From contig CM019217.1 of the NCBI GenBank assembly GCA_009741485.1, positions 38,673,765 through 38,737,764 of the forward strand: a stretch of 64,000 nt of DNA, read 5' to 3'. Shown here piece by piece: positions 23,867 through 35,626 of this stretch. Position 1 is the first letter of the stretch. Every line of letters begins with the position of its first letter. The notes below the pieces were generated by a model. It was not told where the DNA came from and made no database searches. It saw only the letters and a list, made by a program, of their open reading frames with translations. This DNA comes from Malurus cyaneus samueli (taxonomy: Eukaryota > Chordata > Aves > Passeriformes > Maluridae). Position numbers and translations under genes: made by a program.

Positions 23867-25996
23867 TATAAAAGAGGAGTTAACAAGGCAGATTTTATCT
23901 GTGTTACTCTCTTCTGCATATTTCACATATAGGTCACAAGGTAAGAAAGTAGTTTTCTATTAGAGGGTGTCTTTTCTTATAGGAAAACTTGTCAGACAAT
24001 AATAGTTAATTTTTCCAGTGTTCTGTAGTTTGTTGAAGATATTATCAGAAGATAACTACAACAATATGGACACAAAGAAGGAATAGGAAAATACAGATAC
24101 TTTTCAATCAGTGCCTCAGTATTTTTTTAAATGTCATCACCAAAATTAAACAACACAATTATCTCAAATAGCTGGGCTCTGTAGCGCCATTACTTGGGCA
24201 TATTTTAGTTTGGGGACAATCTGTCAGCCATGACCACTGTTCTCTCAGCAAATGTGTCTGGATTATAGTTCATAACAACTTGAAAAGCAAAGAGGAAAAT
24301 TGATGTGGCTGATTGTTACAGAGGTAATGTTAAGCACTTGGCTGGGCTGCTTAAATTAGGAGTTGCTCTGGCCTTTGCATCTAGAGAGAAAAGAGAAAAA
24401 CAAGCATCTTCTGAGGGTATTTTTGTTCCTAGGCAAACTGGGTTGCTTCCTTTGCAGACTTTCTCTCAGCAGATGTTAAGAGCCACGAATGCTCTCCACA
24501 TTGCAGTGAAGTTCTCAAAAGCCTAGAAGCTGGAAGGAGAAAATACAGCCTCTGTTGAAATGAGGGATATAAATGTTAAACATGCTTAACATATGGCTTC
24601 AGCCATATCATTGCTGCACACTGCTGCCTCACGTGCCCACAAACAGTCACTCGTTAAGGGAGGCATTACTGCTGTGTTGGGATCCCTGTGTGAAACCTGA
24701 ATGACTTCAGAGCATCTCTGCATAAGCCTGCAGCAGAGCTGGCTGCAGAATTAAAGGGAAGGAGACTCAAACTGTACAGGTAGAAAGCAGCATCACTTTA
24801 GGGCCCCCCAGAATAACGTGCTTCTCTCGTGAATGCTTAATTGAGAAAGAGGGTGTTCAGTAATAGTGTGAAAAATAGAACTTTAAAGAAACAGAGTGAG
24901 ATGTCTGAGAGTCTGTAACAACCTTTGTTTTCTACCTCTCAAGCTGACCATTGGATACCCATTTGAAGTACAAAAAAAAAATTAATATTCAGTCTCTTCT
25001 ATTTTGTCACAGTCTAAGAGGGACTATTTCCTGTCTCTGCATTAGAATTTATTAATGAGCAGCCCTAAGATTTTAACACTATATACCAGGAGGAACCAAT
25101 ATAACCTCAAGCCTTCAAATATCACACTTCTCCTCAGAATACTTTAATTTCTTTGTCAATAACCAGGGAATTGATTCTGACCTCAAGTTTAGGCAAGGAA
25201 TTTTTATAGATTTAATGTTTCTTGATAAACTGAGGTAGATATAGATTGTGGTGGTGTCCTTTCCTGTTCACATGAAGAACAGATATTTGTTTTTTAGATG
25301 TCTGGGTTTTGTAATATATAGTACATGACTGGCAAGTGCACTACAAAAATAAGTCAATGAAAGATTTATGTCATAGACATAAGTATTAGGTCATTCTCCA
25401 GTTTTCATGAGATGGCTGAGTAAATGAATTTTCTGTCATGGATATCCACTTAGGCCAGACTCCTCAGGAAGGGACATAACTCAGTCTTCTCTGTAGGCGT
25501 ATTTCTGTATAATATGAGACAAATTGTGGCTTTGGCTTAGCCGAGCCAAGTAAAACTTTGTCTGTGCCTACTGATTCTATAGCTCAGTTTCATCCCTACA
25601 AACTTTAAATATCTAACCAAGATGTTTAAGTTGAGAAAGAACTTGTCCTCTGCTCCTTCTGTATACTTTGGTGATGTAGCAAGAGGCCCTCAGGGAGCGA
25701 CTCCCATAGAGGCAGGTGATGTTTGTGTTCCTTTGATAACATGGAGTCTGGGTAGCTACCCTCAGCTCAAGGCATTTAATTAGATGTGGGTTGGAAAAAT
25801 TATTAGCTAAATACTAATTGATTGATAGGGATGATTAATTTAAATTTACAGGCCTTAAACTCCTTCCTGTGTCATATTATGGTTTCAGTAGGAAGAGTGT
25901 CCTCGGGTTAAAATAACTGATAGTTTGGGCTGAGGACCCTGGCAGCAACTTTCAGCACTTGTGGCTTGATTCACAATTCTTGCTTTTGGGTAAGTG
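23867..25996. other. AT-rich intergenic or intronic DNA, no gene seen
   Basis: No frame exceeds 73 codons. A short inverted repeat atatggct-tc-agccatat lies at 24591-24608, with a CACGTG E-box shortly downstream. No transposon is recognised. Confidence 0.55.
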
Positions 25997-26100
25997 TTTC
26001 TTTTTTTTTGTTTTTTTTTTGTTTGTTTGTGTTGTTGTTTGTTTTGTTTGTTTGGGGTTGTTTTGTATGGGTTGTTTTTGGTTTTGTTTTTGTTTTTTTT
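25997..26100. repeat. T/G-rich simple repeat (GTTT-type)
   Basis: This is a low-complexity stretch of T runs broken by single G bases, with (GTTT)n and (GTT)n patches. Its reverse strand gives a lysine/asparagine-rich open frame that is an artefact of composition. Confidence 0.9.
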
Positions 26101-27814
26101 AAATTTTTCTGTGAATTCTGTAACTACGGGTGACAAAATGGTGAGGTAGGTGAATAGAACTGCTTGTTTTCTATTTTGTCTTGTTTGCTTGAATTGTTTC
26201 TTTAATTCAAAAGATGCATGCTGACAAGCCTGTTCACACAGAGGGACTCTCCCTACATTCCTATAAATCAATGTCTAAACCTGGGAAAGGGTAACATTTC
26301 AGGTACATTCCTCTTTCTAGCTTCCTTTACTGGCCACTTCCCACAGCTCCCCAGTAAAATTTTGTAGGATATAGGAAATCAACTGCAATTTCAGTTTTGT
26401 GTAAAAAAGAGGGAAAAAAATGTAAAATGCCCTACAAAGAACTCATGCCCAGGGTTGTAGACTCGGTTTTGGAAAAGTGTCAATGATGGAAGAGCAGTTC
26501 TGAGGTTCCTTACTCTCTCACCTTTTAGCTTTTTTGAGGAGCTGGGGATATTGGCAAAGGGACAGATACGGTAGGTTGTATCCTGGGGATCTCCAGAACA
26601 TGGCCTCAGTTTCAAACCAATGAAGTTATCTGAGCTCCCTGTTCCCTTCTTACAGGACTTACATAGCCAAAGTAGAGGATTTGGTCATGCCAAATATGAT
26701 ACTTGGCACCACACAAAGAGAAACACCAATGCAAAAAGTTGGTCGCTGGCTTGATGGTGCGCAATACAGAGCTCATGCTTTTAAGACAAAAAAATACCAA
26801 AAAGGGCTTAGTTCTGCCCAAATCTGAGCACTGCTCTTCAAGTTAATATGCTGTTCAAATCACTGCCTCTCTTCTATTTCTTATAATTACCTAGGTTTAT
26901 GTTGAGTAAAGTTTCTGGAAACAAAATCACTGTAAATCTGTGGCTTTTTTTAGTCAAATTTGCAGCTGTTAGAATGACTAAAGTTACTGTTTCTAAGGGC
27001 AACCTATTCTCTCTTCACTTTTTTCTTTTTTTAAAGCCATCTTTCCCCAGTTGTTTAGCCATAAATGGGGGTGGTGGGAGAATCTCATTTAAGCTTGCCT
27101 TCCCAGCCCACTGCTTTGAATTTTTAATGATGACAGCTAAATAATAAACGCTCTCCAAAGATAACAAAATCACAGTAACATTCTGATGGCTTCTTTGTAG
27201 TCTGCTATGGAAACAAACATCTGTGAAAGATGATTTCCTTTAATGCTGCCTGATGAAGATGACCTTTAGAGTTATCACAAAAACAATGCTTTAACCACCT
27301 TCAGAGGAGTAAAAGGCAGACATTTGCATGGTAAATATTTTAACTACTGTGGGGAAAAATATCCAAAAAGTGATGATGTAATAGTTGGAAATTGGATGCT
27401 AGGAATTTCTCAAAATTTAAATTGTTACATTTTGTGTCCATGTTCAGTAAGTAATAGCAGCAAAAAGGAATAACTCAAAAATACCAAATACATAGGATTT
27501 TGAATAGGCCCTTGCAGTATTTCATCTGCAAATTGAGAGAGAACAACATTTAAACAAATATTAAATATTAAATATGAAATAAAAAGTAACTAAGACTTGA
27601 TAAGCTGTGCAAAATAATGGCTGTAATACAGACTAAAGGAACTTATGCCAGAGTAGTTCCAGGGCAGCAGCTGGAAGTACACTGAGTGATGGTGATAAGG
27701 GCTTATGCAAACTAGCAAATGTCTTGTGAAAAATTTCCTAGGTTAAGCTGAAATGGGAAGCAGAGTTTACAGAAGATTTCTGTAAAACACAGTCTATGGA
27801 AGAGTCTAGGGAAG
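26101..27814. other. AT-rich intergenic or intronic DNA, no gene seen
   Basis: Only short frames occur (81 codons at most beyond the tail of a repeat artefact). The last five bases, ggaag at 27810-27814, are the left copy of the target-site duplication of the LTR that follows. Confidence 0.55.
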
Positions 27815-28639
27815 TGTCTTGGGTTGATTTTTTGGTGCCAGTTTTTTTCTGTATTCCTTTTCCGTTGCCATATACGCCAAAAAAGATGATTGTATCTTTA
27901 AAATGTAACCCAGAAGAAGGAGCAGGGGCTGCTGGGAAGCCGCAGCGGACAGTTTAACGGCCAGGGCTGCCGCGTGATCTGGCTGCTCGAGCTGCGCTCG
28001 CTCTCTCTCTGCTTCTTGTCGTGGGAGTCGCTCGCTTGCTGTGTGGAGCAGAGTTACAGTGTCGCAGTTTCTGCTGGCTCAGTTTGTTGGCTTCGGAGGC
28101 TTTTCCTCGAACATCCCCTCTGCGTCTCCTGCTGCTCCTCGGGCAGTCCCGCCAAGGGAGGGGCCTCATGGCTCCATTCCGTCCGGGATTCCGGGGGCGG
28201 ACCGGGCTGGCAGCGAAGGCACGCCGAGCCCTCTGATTCATCATTCACTGGGAAGCTGGGACTGCGGTACCGTTCTTTTCTTTCCGTTGTTTTTTTTTCC
28301 TTTTGCCACTGTTACAAGAACCACCACGTGGGTTTTCCTTTTGTTTCTTTTTCCCGGGGAAGGAGTCGCTGCTTGCTGCGTGGCAGGTTTTTTTTTTTGT
28401 TTGAATATCTGCCAGTTACTTTTTATCTGTATCCTTGTTATCTAACAGTTACTCTCTATCTGTGTCCTGTGGGCACTGTGTTTTTATTAATAAAACTACC
28501 TTTTTTCTCTTCACCTTTTCTTGCCCAGCATCTATTTCTTGTTGGTGGAAAAAAAAAATTATCAAATTTATTTTCATTTCAGAGGGAACGTTTCCCTGTA
28601 ACGTTTTCTCTCTGAAAACATTGTCTCAAAACCGAAACA
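27815..28639 (+). mobile_element. Complete solo LTR of an endogenous retrovirus
   Basis: The element starts TGTCTTGGGTTG and ends ACCGAAACA, giving TG...CA ends with imperfect inverted termini. It is flanked on both sides by the same 5-bp sequence, ggaag, at 27810-27814 and 28640-28644. A 5-bp duplication is usual for ERVL-like and some other retroviral classes. It carries a poly(A) signal AATAAA at 28489-28494, followed by a pyrimidine- and GT-rich U5. A TTTAAAA box at about 27897 precedes a strongly CpG-rich block (about 27930-28260), which contrasts with the AT-rich surroundings. No internal retroviral genes are present, so recombination between two LTRs probably removed them. Open frames inside, up to 213 codons on plus from 27974, lack recognisable domains and follow the GC-rich composition. 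The many surviving CpG sites and intact duplications suggest a fairly recent insertion. Confidence 0.9.
28489..28494 (+). terminator. LTR polyadenylation signal AATAAA
   Basis: AATAAA sits about 145 bp before the 3' end of the solo LTR, within attaataaaactacc, followed by T- and GT-rich sequence. This is the layout expected at an R/U5 boundary. Confidence 0.7.
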
Positions 28640-28644
28640 GGAAG

Positions 28645-28777
28645 TATCATATTTCAAGGGGAAAAAAAAATTCAAATATTTCAATTTAACTTTATTACTT
28701 GTTTTTACTGAAATCCAGTTATATTTGCACATAGGCAACATTATGCAAACATATCAACAAAATTCCACATAATATTG
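28645..28777. other. Spacer between solo LTR and CR1 tail
   Basis: AT-rich sequence with an A-run. No feature is recognised. Confidence 0.6.
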
Positions 28778-28898
28778 ATAGAATGTTAAGGGTTTGGAAG
28801 GGACCTTAAAGATCATCTAGTCCCAACTCCCTGTCCCATGGGCAGGGACACCTCCTACTACACCAGGTTGCTCAAAGCTTTATCCAATCTGACAGTGG
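28778..28898 (-). mobile_element. CR1 LINE 3' tail fragment, minus strand
   Basis: The plus strand reads atagaatgttaagggtttgg, aagggacc, agatcatctagtcccaactc, catgggcagggacacctcc and accaggttgctcaaagc. This is the antisense of an avian CR1 3' untranslated region starting at its tail. It is only about 120 bp, a strongly 5'-truncated copy. Confidence 0.85.
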
Positions 28899-31800
28899 AC
28901 AGTATATTTATGCAAAATACAAGGGAAAAAAGAGAATTTTTTTGCTATATTGCAAAATTTAATTCTAGTTTCCCAATAAATTATAATTGTTTTTCATCTT
29001 TGACTTCTGAAATACTGGACTTTCTAAAAACCTAGCACTCCACCCGGTTGCACAGTAAGTTTTTCGTTCAGTGAAAAAGTTTGTGCCCTCCCCAAAATGT
29101 TGCATTTCTTCCAACATTAGTTGAGGACATTAATTAAATTTACCTTGAATACATGATGGGCCAAAAGTTACTACACACTGAGCTACCAGTATTTTTGGGA
29201 AACCTCTCCCTTCATGTGCTTGCTGATGCTGTCAGAAGTGATTGAGTCACAGAACATGGTTCAATGGATATCTTTGCTTCTTGTTTCTTAATTGTTTTGG
29301 GGTTTTTTTGTGCTGTGTGTTTGGTTTTTCCTCCTCCGTATTTCCCATTCAGAGGGGACTGATTCCTAGTGAAGAGATTGAGCCATCTCTAAAGTATCTG
29401 TGATGTTTTCTTGTTTGGTTGGGTTTCTTCCTGTTAGGATATAGATTTGACTTTCACAAAGTAATACTTAAGGGACTATACTCTCAACACAAGAGAATGT
29501 GGGGAGGATGCCTATAATTATCAAGAATAATGATAAATAATAAATCTGAAGGGACCAAAAAAAAATTCTTTTTCCCAGACATTGATTTAGAGACTGGAAA
29601 AGAGATAGAATTGATTTTTTTTTTTTTTGTTTGAGAAAAGCAATTATCAAAGATGGTTAACTGTTAACCGCAGGATTTAATAAACTTTAAATGATCACAG
29701 ACAGAAGATAAAGCATTAAAGTCAGCCTTTAATTATAGAGGCTGGGCATTTCTGGTAGGAGTTCATGCATCTCTGTACCAATGATGTAGGTTCATTTCTT
29801 TTAATATATCAGGTATTCTGTAAGGTTTTGAGAAGAGCTTGCTTGGACTCAGTGTAGGTAGATTATCGTTAGGTTTTTAGAAGATATTTTTGGTGAGATT
29901 TTTCTCCTGTCCCATTTTACAAGCTGAGTTTGGGCTTATCTTTTCTACAGTTTTCCTGGCATGATTTTTTCATCAGTTTACAGTTCCCTGAGAACTGTTC
30001 TTTCAGCTGAGTTCACGGATACATTTTTTTTCTGATATGCATGCAGCCCATTTATATCCTGGCTCTACAGAGAATACATGCTACAAGATCACTCATCTTC
30101 TCACATAAACTGTTCCAAATTTTGAGAGATTATTTCTGTCTTCTCCTGGACCTATTCTCAGAAAAGAAATTGCTTCCCCTTTTTCCAGAGTTTTGAGAAG
30201 TGACTCCTTGTGTATGATGGTAGAGTTTCAGACTGATTTACCTTGGAAGTGGTCTGGATAGGTAAATAAGAGAAAAGTTCCCTTTCAAGAGCCTAAAGTG
30301 AAATAATTGAAGATCAGAAGTGTCTGTAGGTACTTGTTAATCCTGGACTAGAGCCATTCTTTGCTTGTGGGTAGCTTGTGTGTGTGAGGACTTTAAAGTT
30401 AAGATGAAATGTACTGCTTTGAGTTGCCAGAGATGAAGAGTTGCAGCTAATGTCACAGAAATTTAGGAAAGTAAAAACTTCAAGTGCACACATTATGTGG
30501 CAAATAATTTAAGCATGTTCTCAGCTTCTACCTTAATCATAAAACTGATGAAATTCCATTATCAGTTATCAGAAGCAAGAATGTGTGAAGTATCTTCTTT
30601 AGGGATCAATCTAAATTTTAATGAAAGATTACATTTGAGACTTAGAAAACAGTGTAAAGCTCTCTCTGTTGGTCTATGGTGAGAAAAATCATGAGGGTTG
30701 AAATATTGATGATTCAAGGATTTGGGTGTTTAAGCAGTTTGTCTATGCTGAGATTGTTTTATAAGACCTTCATTAAAATTTTGTTTGAGGAGCTAAAGCA
30801 GAGAAATAGCACTGCTAAACCCATTTTCTTGTAGTAGGACTATTACATTATGATCCACTTAAATTCTAATTGAAGCACTTAACTAGTTTAGGTCTGGGAC
30901 ATAGGTTCTCAAATAGCTTTGTGGATATGGGCCTAATTCTTATTTGAACACCTAATTGTCATTGATATTGAGAGACTGGACTTGCCAGAATGGGAATTAA
31001 GTGCCTAAATACCTTTGAATAGCTGAGCAGTAATGTTTTTCTTCAGAGCCATAGCTTATGCAGGTGCTTATGTTCTAATTTTTTTGTCAAACAGGCAACA
31101 CCTTTCTAACCTTTTCTATTCAAACAACACATACCCACAAATTACACTCTTACACAGTTAAGCAGGAAGGCTTTTATCCCTTATTTTTGTCTACATTGCT
31201 GCAGAAATATAAAAGCTAGAAATTTATGTAAGCAAAAAGAATATTTTTACTAGTCTATTTCTGCAATATGCTTTGACTTTGTAGTTATTAATGCTCTCTT
31301 TCTCTGAAATGTTGATGCCAACAGCTAAATGAAGCTCTTGCGAATAAGCAGGGGATTTTTCTTAACTGGAAGTGCAATATTCAGCCAGCAGAGCCACCTG
31401 ATTACTTCATATTTTTATGTTTATGTAACTATATTCACTTCCATGTAATTGGGCTGCTACTATTAGCAGAAACCATTCAGACTTTATTAAACATATTTGT
31501 AAACCTCATTTTCATTAAATATGTGACATCTGCATTTTTGTCTGCTGGGTTCTGCCTTCCTACCTGAAACAATCAAAACTAGGAACATTGTACATCTGTC
31601 ATCTTTCATAATCTAGATTGCCTGAAGCAGGAACAATGCATTTATATTTTATAATGAAAAGAAAGCCTCTGAATGCCAACTAGTAGACACAAAAGATTAT
31701 CTTTCTGTTTGCCAGGCTCAGATTGTCAGACATTAAATTTTTTAACAGCCACTTCTGATGAATTATTGATGTTCTCACTATTTAGATTTTGGATCACATC

Positions 31801-33430
31801 ACTAGAGTAATTAGCACCCTGCCACTTCTGGCTATCATATTTAATGTGTCACAGAAGAAGGCTGTGTTGAACTATTTTTTTTAAAGTGAATGACTAGCTT
31901 TGTTTCTCATCCACTGCCCTGTTGCATATCATCCAACTCATGTAGACAGATGGTGTTCCATAGGGTTAGGACCCAACATGCATTTGTAGCTTCCATTTAG
32001 TATAAGTATACATGTTTTTTTGCAGGAATTTAATAAAATAGATTTTTCTTCAGGATTAATTTTTACCTGTAAATTTTTGAATGGATGCCATCTGAAAGTG
32101 TTGAAGTTGTAGTAAAGGCAGTAATTGATGTGTGTGCAAATTCATATAGCAGACTGTTATCCACTGTGTGTAAGATAACTCACTTCAGGGCATCTAAATA
32201 CTTAGAAAGAATGATTTTTAGCAGATTCTTATACCTTCAAATGAATAAAATAGAATGCTGTTTTGAGGCCTATATTAAACAAATAACACTTCATGAAGAG
32301 TCTACAGATTCAGATGAAAAAATTCCCAAAGCATTCAGCATAAGTACAGGCTATTTAAATTGCATCAGACTAAAAGATCCTTGCCATGATTTTCTAGCCT
32401 TTTGCAAAATTAAGATGCAACTTTGCTTTCTTCTTAATTTACATACATCTATGCACTTTGCAATTTGTTATACCTTAGTAATATGTATTTCTTCCCAAGA
32501 CCCTGCTAGAAATGACTGAAAACTGAGCTAAATGTGTATCAGAAAAGCGTTTTTAATCAGGTCAATAATTTATAAACATACTGCATGTTACTTAGAAATA
32601 CAAATTTTAGAGCATATCTGGAACTGCCTATTTGCTTGTGTTATTGTGCACTAAATTGAGCACTCAATTATTCTCTGAATTTAGATTAAATCAATACCTG
32701 ATACTTGGGAAAGCAGTAATAATAACAGAGGCATTAAGAAAATAGAAGAGTGGAAAAATATCTCGTAGAGTTCATGCTTATCAAAGTTTAAAAAAAAAAA
32801 TCAGTAATTGTGTACCTAAACAAGAGACTGCAGAAAAAGAAACTGGTCTCATTCAGGTACTTAAATGGACAAGGACACTGATCAGCATAATTAGATGCTT
32901 AACTGGACATGCTAGTCTATAAACTTGAACATGTACCTATGATACACAGTATTGAAAGGTAAGTACTGAACGTGTTCTGTTTCAAAGGGCTTTGCTTTCT
33001 GGTTTCAGGCTATTTATATTACTGAAGCATGCAGATTATGCAACAAGGACAACAAGGGCAAAAAAACAGACACAAGCAGGAATTTATTCAACAGAATAAA
33101 TAAAACAAAAGCTGAAAATTAAAAGGAAAATGAAGCAATTACAAACAGAATAAAAATAATGACCTTCTGGCACTTCTTAAGATAATTTATTCTTAGTGAT
33201 AGACATGCATTTAAATTGTGTCCTGCAACAGGAAAGTGAAATTGCCTCCTTATTTCCAAGTTTAAGTGGACTTTGCTTGAGGAAATGATAGGAGCTGGAG
33301 AAACAGAAGCTTTCCCTATTGACATCTAGCACATTTGTTGTGGAAAAACTGCCAAGCAATTTCTGTGATCACCTGGCAGGAGTCTCTGAGTGCATTAAGT
33401 CTTAGGATGCATTTCATGCATTAGTTGGGG
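28899..33430. other. AT-rich intergenic or intronic DNA, no gene seen
   Basis: A 14-T run lies at 29615-29628. The stretch at about 31300-31860 is AT-rich with several TAATTA/ATTA-type motifs and no low-complexity decay, the kind of texture seen in conserved non-coding elements, but conservation cannot be judged from one sequence. A 144-codon plus-strand frame at 32085-32519 has no domain, AT-driven composition and no splice context, so I treat it as chance. Confidence 0.5.
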
Positions 33431-33560
33431 ATAGAATCATAGAATCACTTAGGTTGGAAAAGACCTCTAAGATCATCAAGTCCAACCATTAACCCAGCAT
33501 TGCCACGCCCACCCCAAACTATGGCCCTAAGTACAATGCCTAAATGACTTTTAAATACTT
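33431..33560 (-). mobile_element. CR1 LINE 3' tail fragment, minus strand
   Basis: The plus strand begins atagaatcatagaatcactt and aggttggaaaagacctctaa, then gatcatcaagtccaaccatt and aacccagcattgccacgccc. This is the well-known antisense of an avian CR1 3' end with its octamer tail. The copy fades near cttttaaatac at about 33560, so only about 130 bp remains. It is one of the clearest avian signatures in the window. Confidence 0.93.
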
Positions 33561-35560
33561 TTTGCTTTGCTGTTCTCACACTGAGCTGTTTGCTCCATAT
33601 TGGAGAGCTGATTCAGTGCTCTAGAAAGGAAATGTGTGTCCTTGCCACACTGCTCAGCTTGCTTTAATGCTGAGGAGTAAATGTAGGAGGCTTTGATGTA
33701 AGGCCAGGTTTTAGGAATTGAGAAAAAAGTAGCAAATTTGTTGGACTGGTGTGCTTGATGAGCCTATGCAAGCTTGTGTGTTTTCAGGATAAGTTTGCTC
33801 CTGGGGTAAAGCGCTTCTGAGGAAGCTGTTTCCACATGGGTGTCCTGTAAATTAGGGTGGTGACATTGCCCCAGGAGGGAGTTGTATTCTGATACAACTG
33901 TGTTTATGGGTTGTGAAGCACTTGTAGTGGAAAAGCAGATTATTTTATTTCTATACAGGATGGAAAATAAGTGGTAAACTGTACAGGCACTGTCTGGCTT
34001 CAGAGAGAGAGATATATTGAGACATTTGAATCAGGCAAGTCACTTGGCCTCTTTGTCTTTCTCCCTTTCCTATTGTCCCTGCCCATACAATCTTCCATAT
34101 TTTCTAAGTTTTCCTGAGCAGACCAAATTCTGTTTGTGCACCATGCTAAAAAACTCACTGTGCTGGATCCCTTGCACTTCCTGATTCTGCAGCTGAACCT
34201 CTTTCTTGCTGACTCTCAGTTGATTCCAGAGAAAAGTTTGCCTTCTGTTGTAGACTTGCATTCTGGAAGAGGGTCTGAAAGTTCTCCTTTTGTTCCAGAA
34301 GTTGTAGTTTTGTAGGCTACAAAACTAGAAAATGTTTGATACTTCTTACAAGGTGTGTTTCACTTTTCGCCTTTGTTTTAGAGTTCACAATTCAAAGCTG
34401 AAGTTCTTCATTAGTAAACTGTAGTAAGAAAGGAAAAAAAATTGAAATATAATGTCTCTAGGCTTAATGGTCTGCACTCCTGCAGTGAGCAATAGCAGGG
34501 TTATAGCACTCCAGTGGAATCTCTGATCAGCAGAGATCACAGAGAACAGGAGTTGCTCTGTGAGCTGTCAGTTGCTAAGTGCACATCTTGGTTTTCATTC
34601 CAAAGTGTGTACTACCAATACTTGCATACCTTTTAAGTCTGTAGGAGAAAAGGACTGCTGTTGTGGTCTCAGAATACAAATTGGAAAGTTCTATAAACAA
34701 AAAAGGAGTTTGTATGTGTGCTGAAAATTGCCTGAATTATGTTGGGCTTATATTGTTGTTTGTGTAATTAGCTTGGATGTACTTCAAAGAACAATTGTAA
34801 TTTAAAAATCCTTTTTTTCCTAAGTACAGCCAAATAATAATGAACAAAAGATGTGCAGGAAAAATAATTAAAAAATCACTTGTGTTGCTTTCAAAAAGTA
34901 ATTCTATACAGAGACAAACAATAAGAGACATTGCAGACTAATAATTAAATTTAATACTTTAATTTAGCTTAGATAGCTGCAGTAGTCCAGAAGACTACTT
35001 AACTCCTCTTTCTGTTAGGATTATAAAATTCAAGTAACATTGTATTTTGTCCACCTAATGTCAATATGAAAGTCTTGTATCTCTCTGCTGTAAAAATCTT
35101 GCTGTAGTATTTGACATAAATAATTATATTACACTGCCTTAATGGAAATAACAATAAAGAAAAAAGTACTTTGGTGACTCAGGACTTCCTTTTCATTGAC
35201 TTTCAATAGTACACAGGCGTCTTCAAGTCTTACTGAGTCATTCAGAAAGACATTGAACATTAAAATGGAATTTAAACAGAGTTGAAGCCCATACTTCTGT
35301 TCAAAAACTCCCATTTAGCAGTCACCTTCCCCAAAAACTCAGTACCTTCTCCTTATCTGATCTGGCATTTAAATAGACTCTTTCTTGATGTAGCCACACC
35401 GCTGCCCCAGTCTGACTATCTGACTCTTACCTAAGCTTTGTAAAGATCTAGAAATTAGGGCAAGTGATGCTTAGGTCCTTCAGAGGACTTTTCTGGCACT
35501 TCTGCTCTAGGGGTACCCCGTAACAAGGCCTCAAACACTGGTTAGGCATGACAGCCTTGC
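33561..35560. other. AT-rich intergenic or intronic DNA, no gene seen
   Basis: No frame exceeds 64 codons, and no repeat family is recognised. Confidence 0.55.
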
Positions 35561-35626
35561 TTTTATTTTTTTTATTTTTGTTTTTTTTGTCGTTTTTTTG
35601 TTGAAACAGGTTTTTTTTTTTTTTTT
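35561..35626. repeat. T-rich low-complexity tract
   Basis: The tract consists of T runs separated by single A or G bases, ending with a run of 16 T. On the opposite strand it would read as an A-rich tail, but no retrotransposed body is recognised beside it. Confidence 0.9.

Noticed and set aside
25885..26271. 128-codon minus-strand lysine/asparagine-rich frame
   Set aside because: It is created by the T/G-rich simple repeat at 25997-26100.
27974..28615. 213-codon frame, the longest in the window, and overlapping frames
   Set aside because: They lie entirely inside the solo LTR, where GC-rich sequence lowers stop frequency. There is no recognisable protein motif.
32085..32519. 144-codon plus-strand open frame
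   Set aside because: No domain, signal or repeat pattern. Its length is within what chance allows in 64 kb over six frames, and there is no splice context or promoter.
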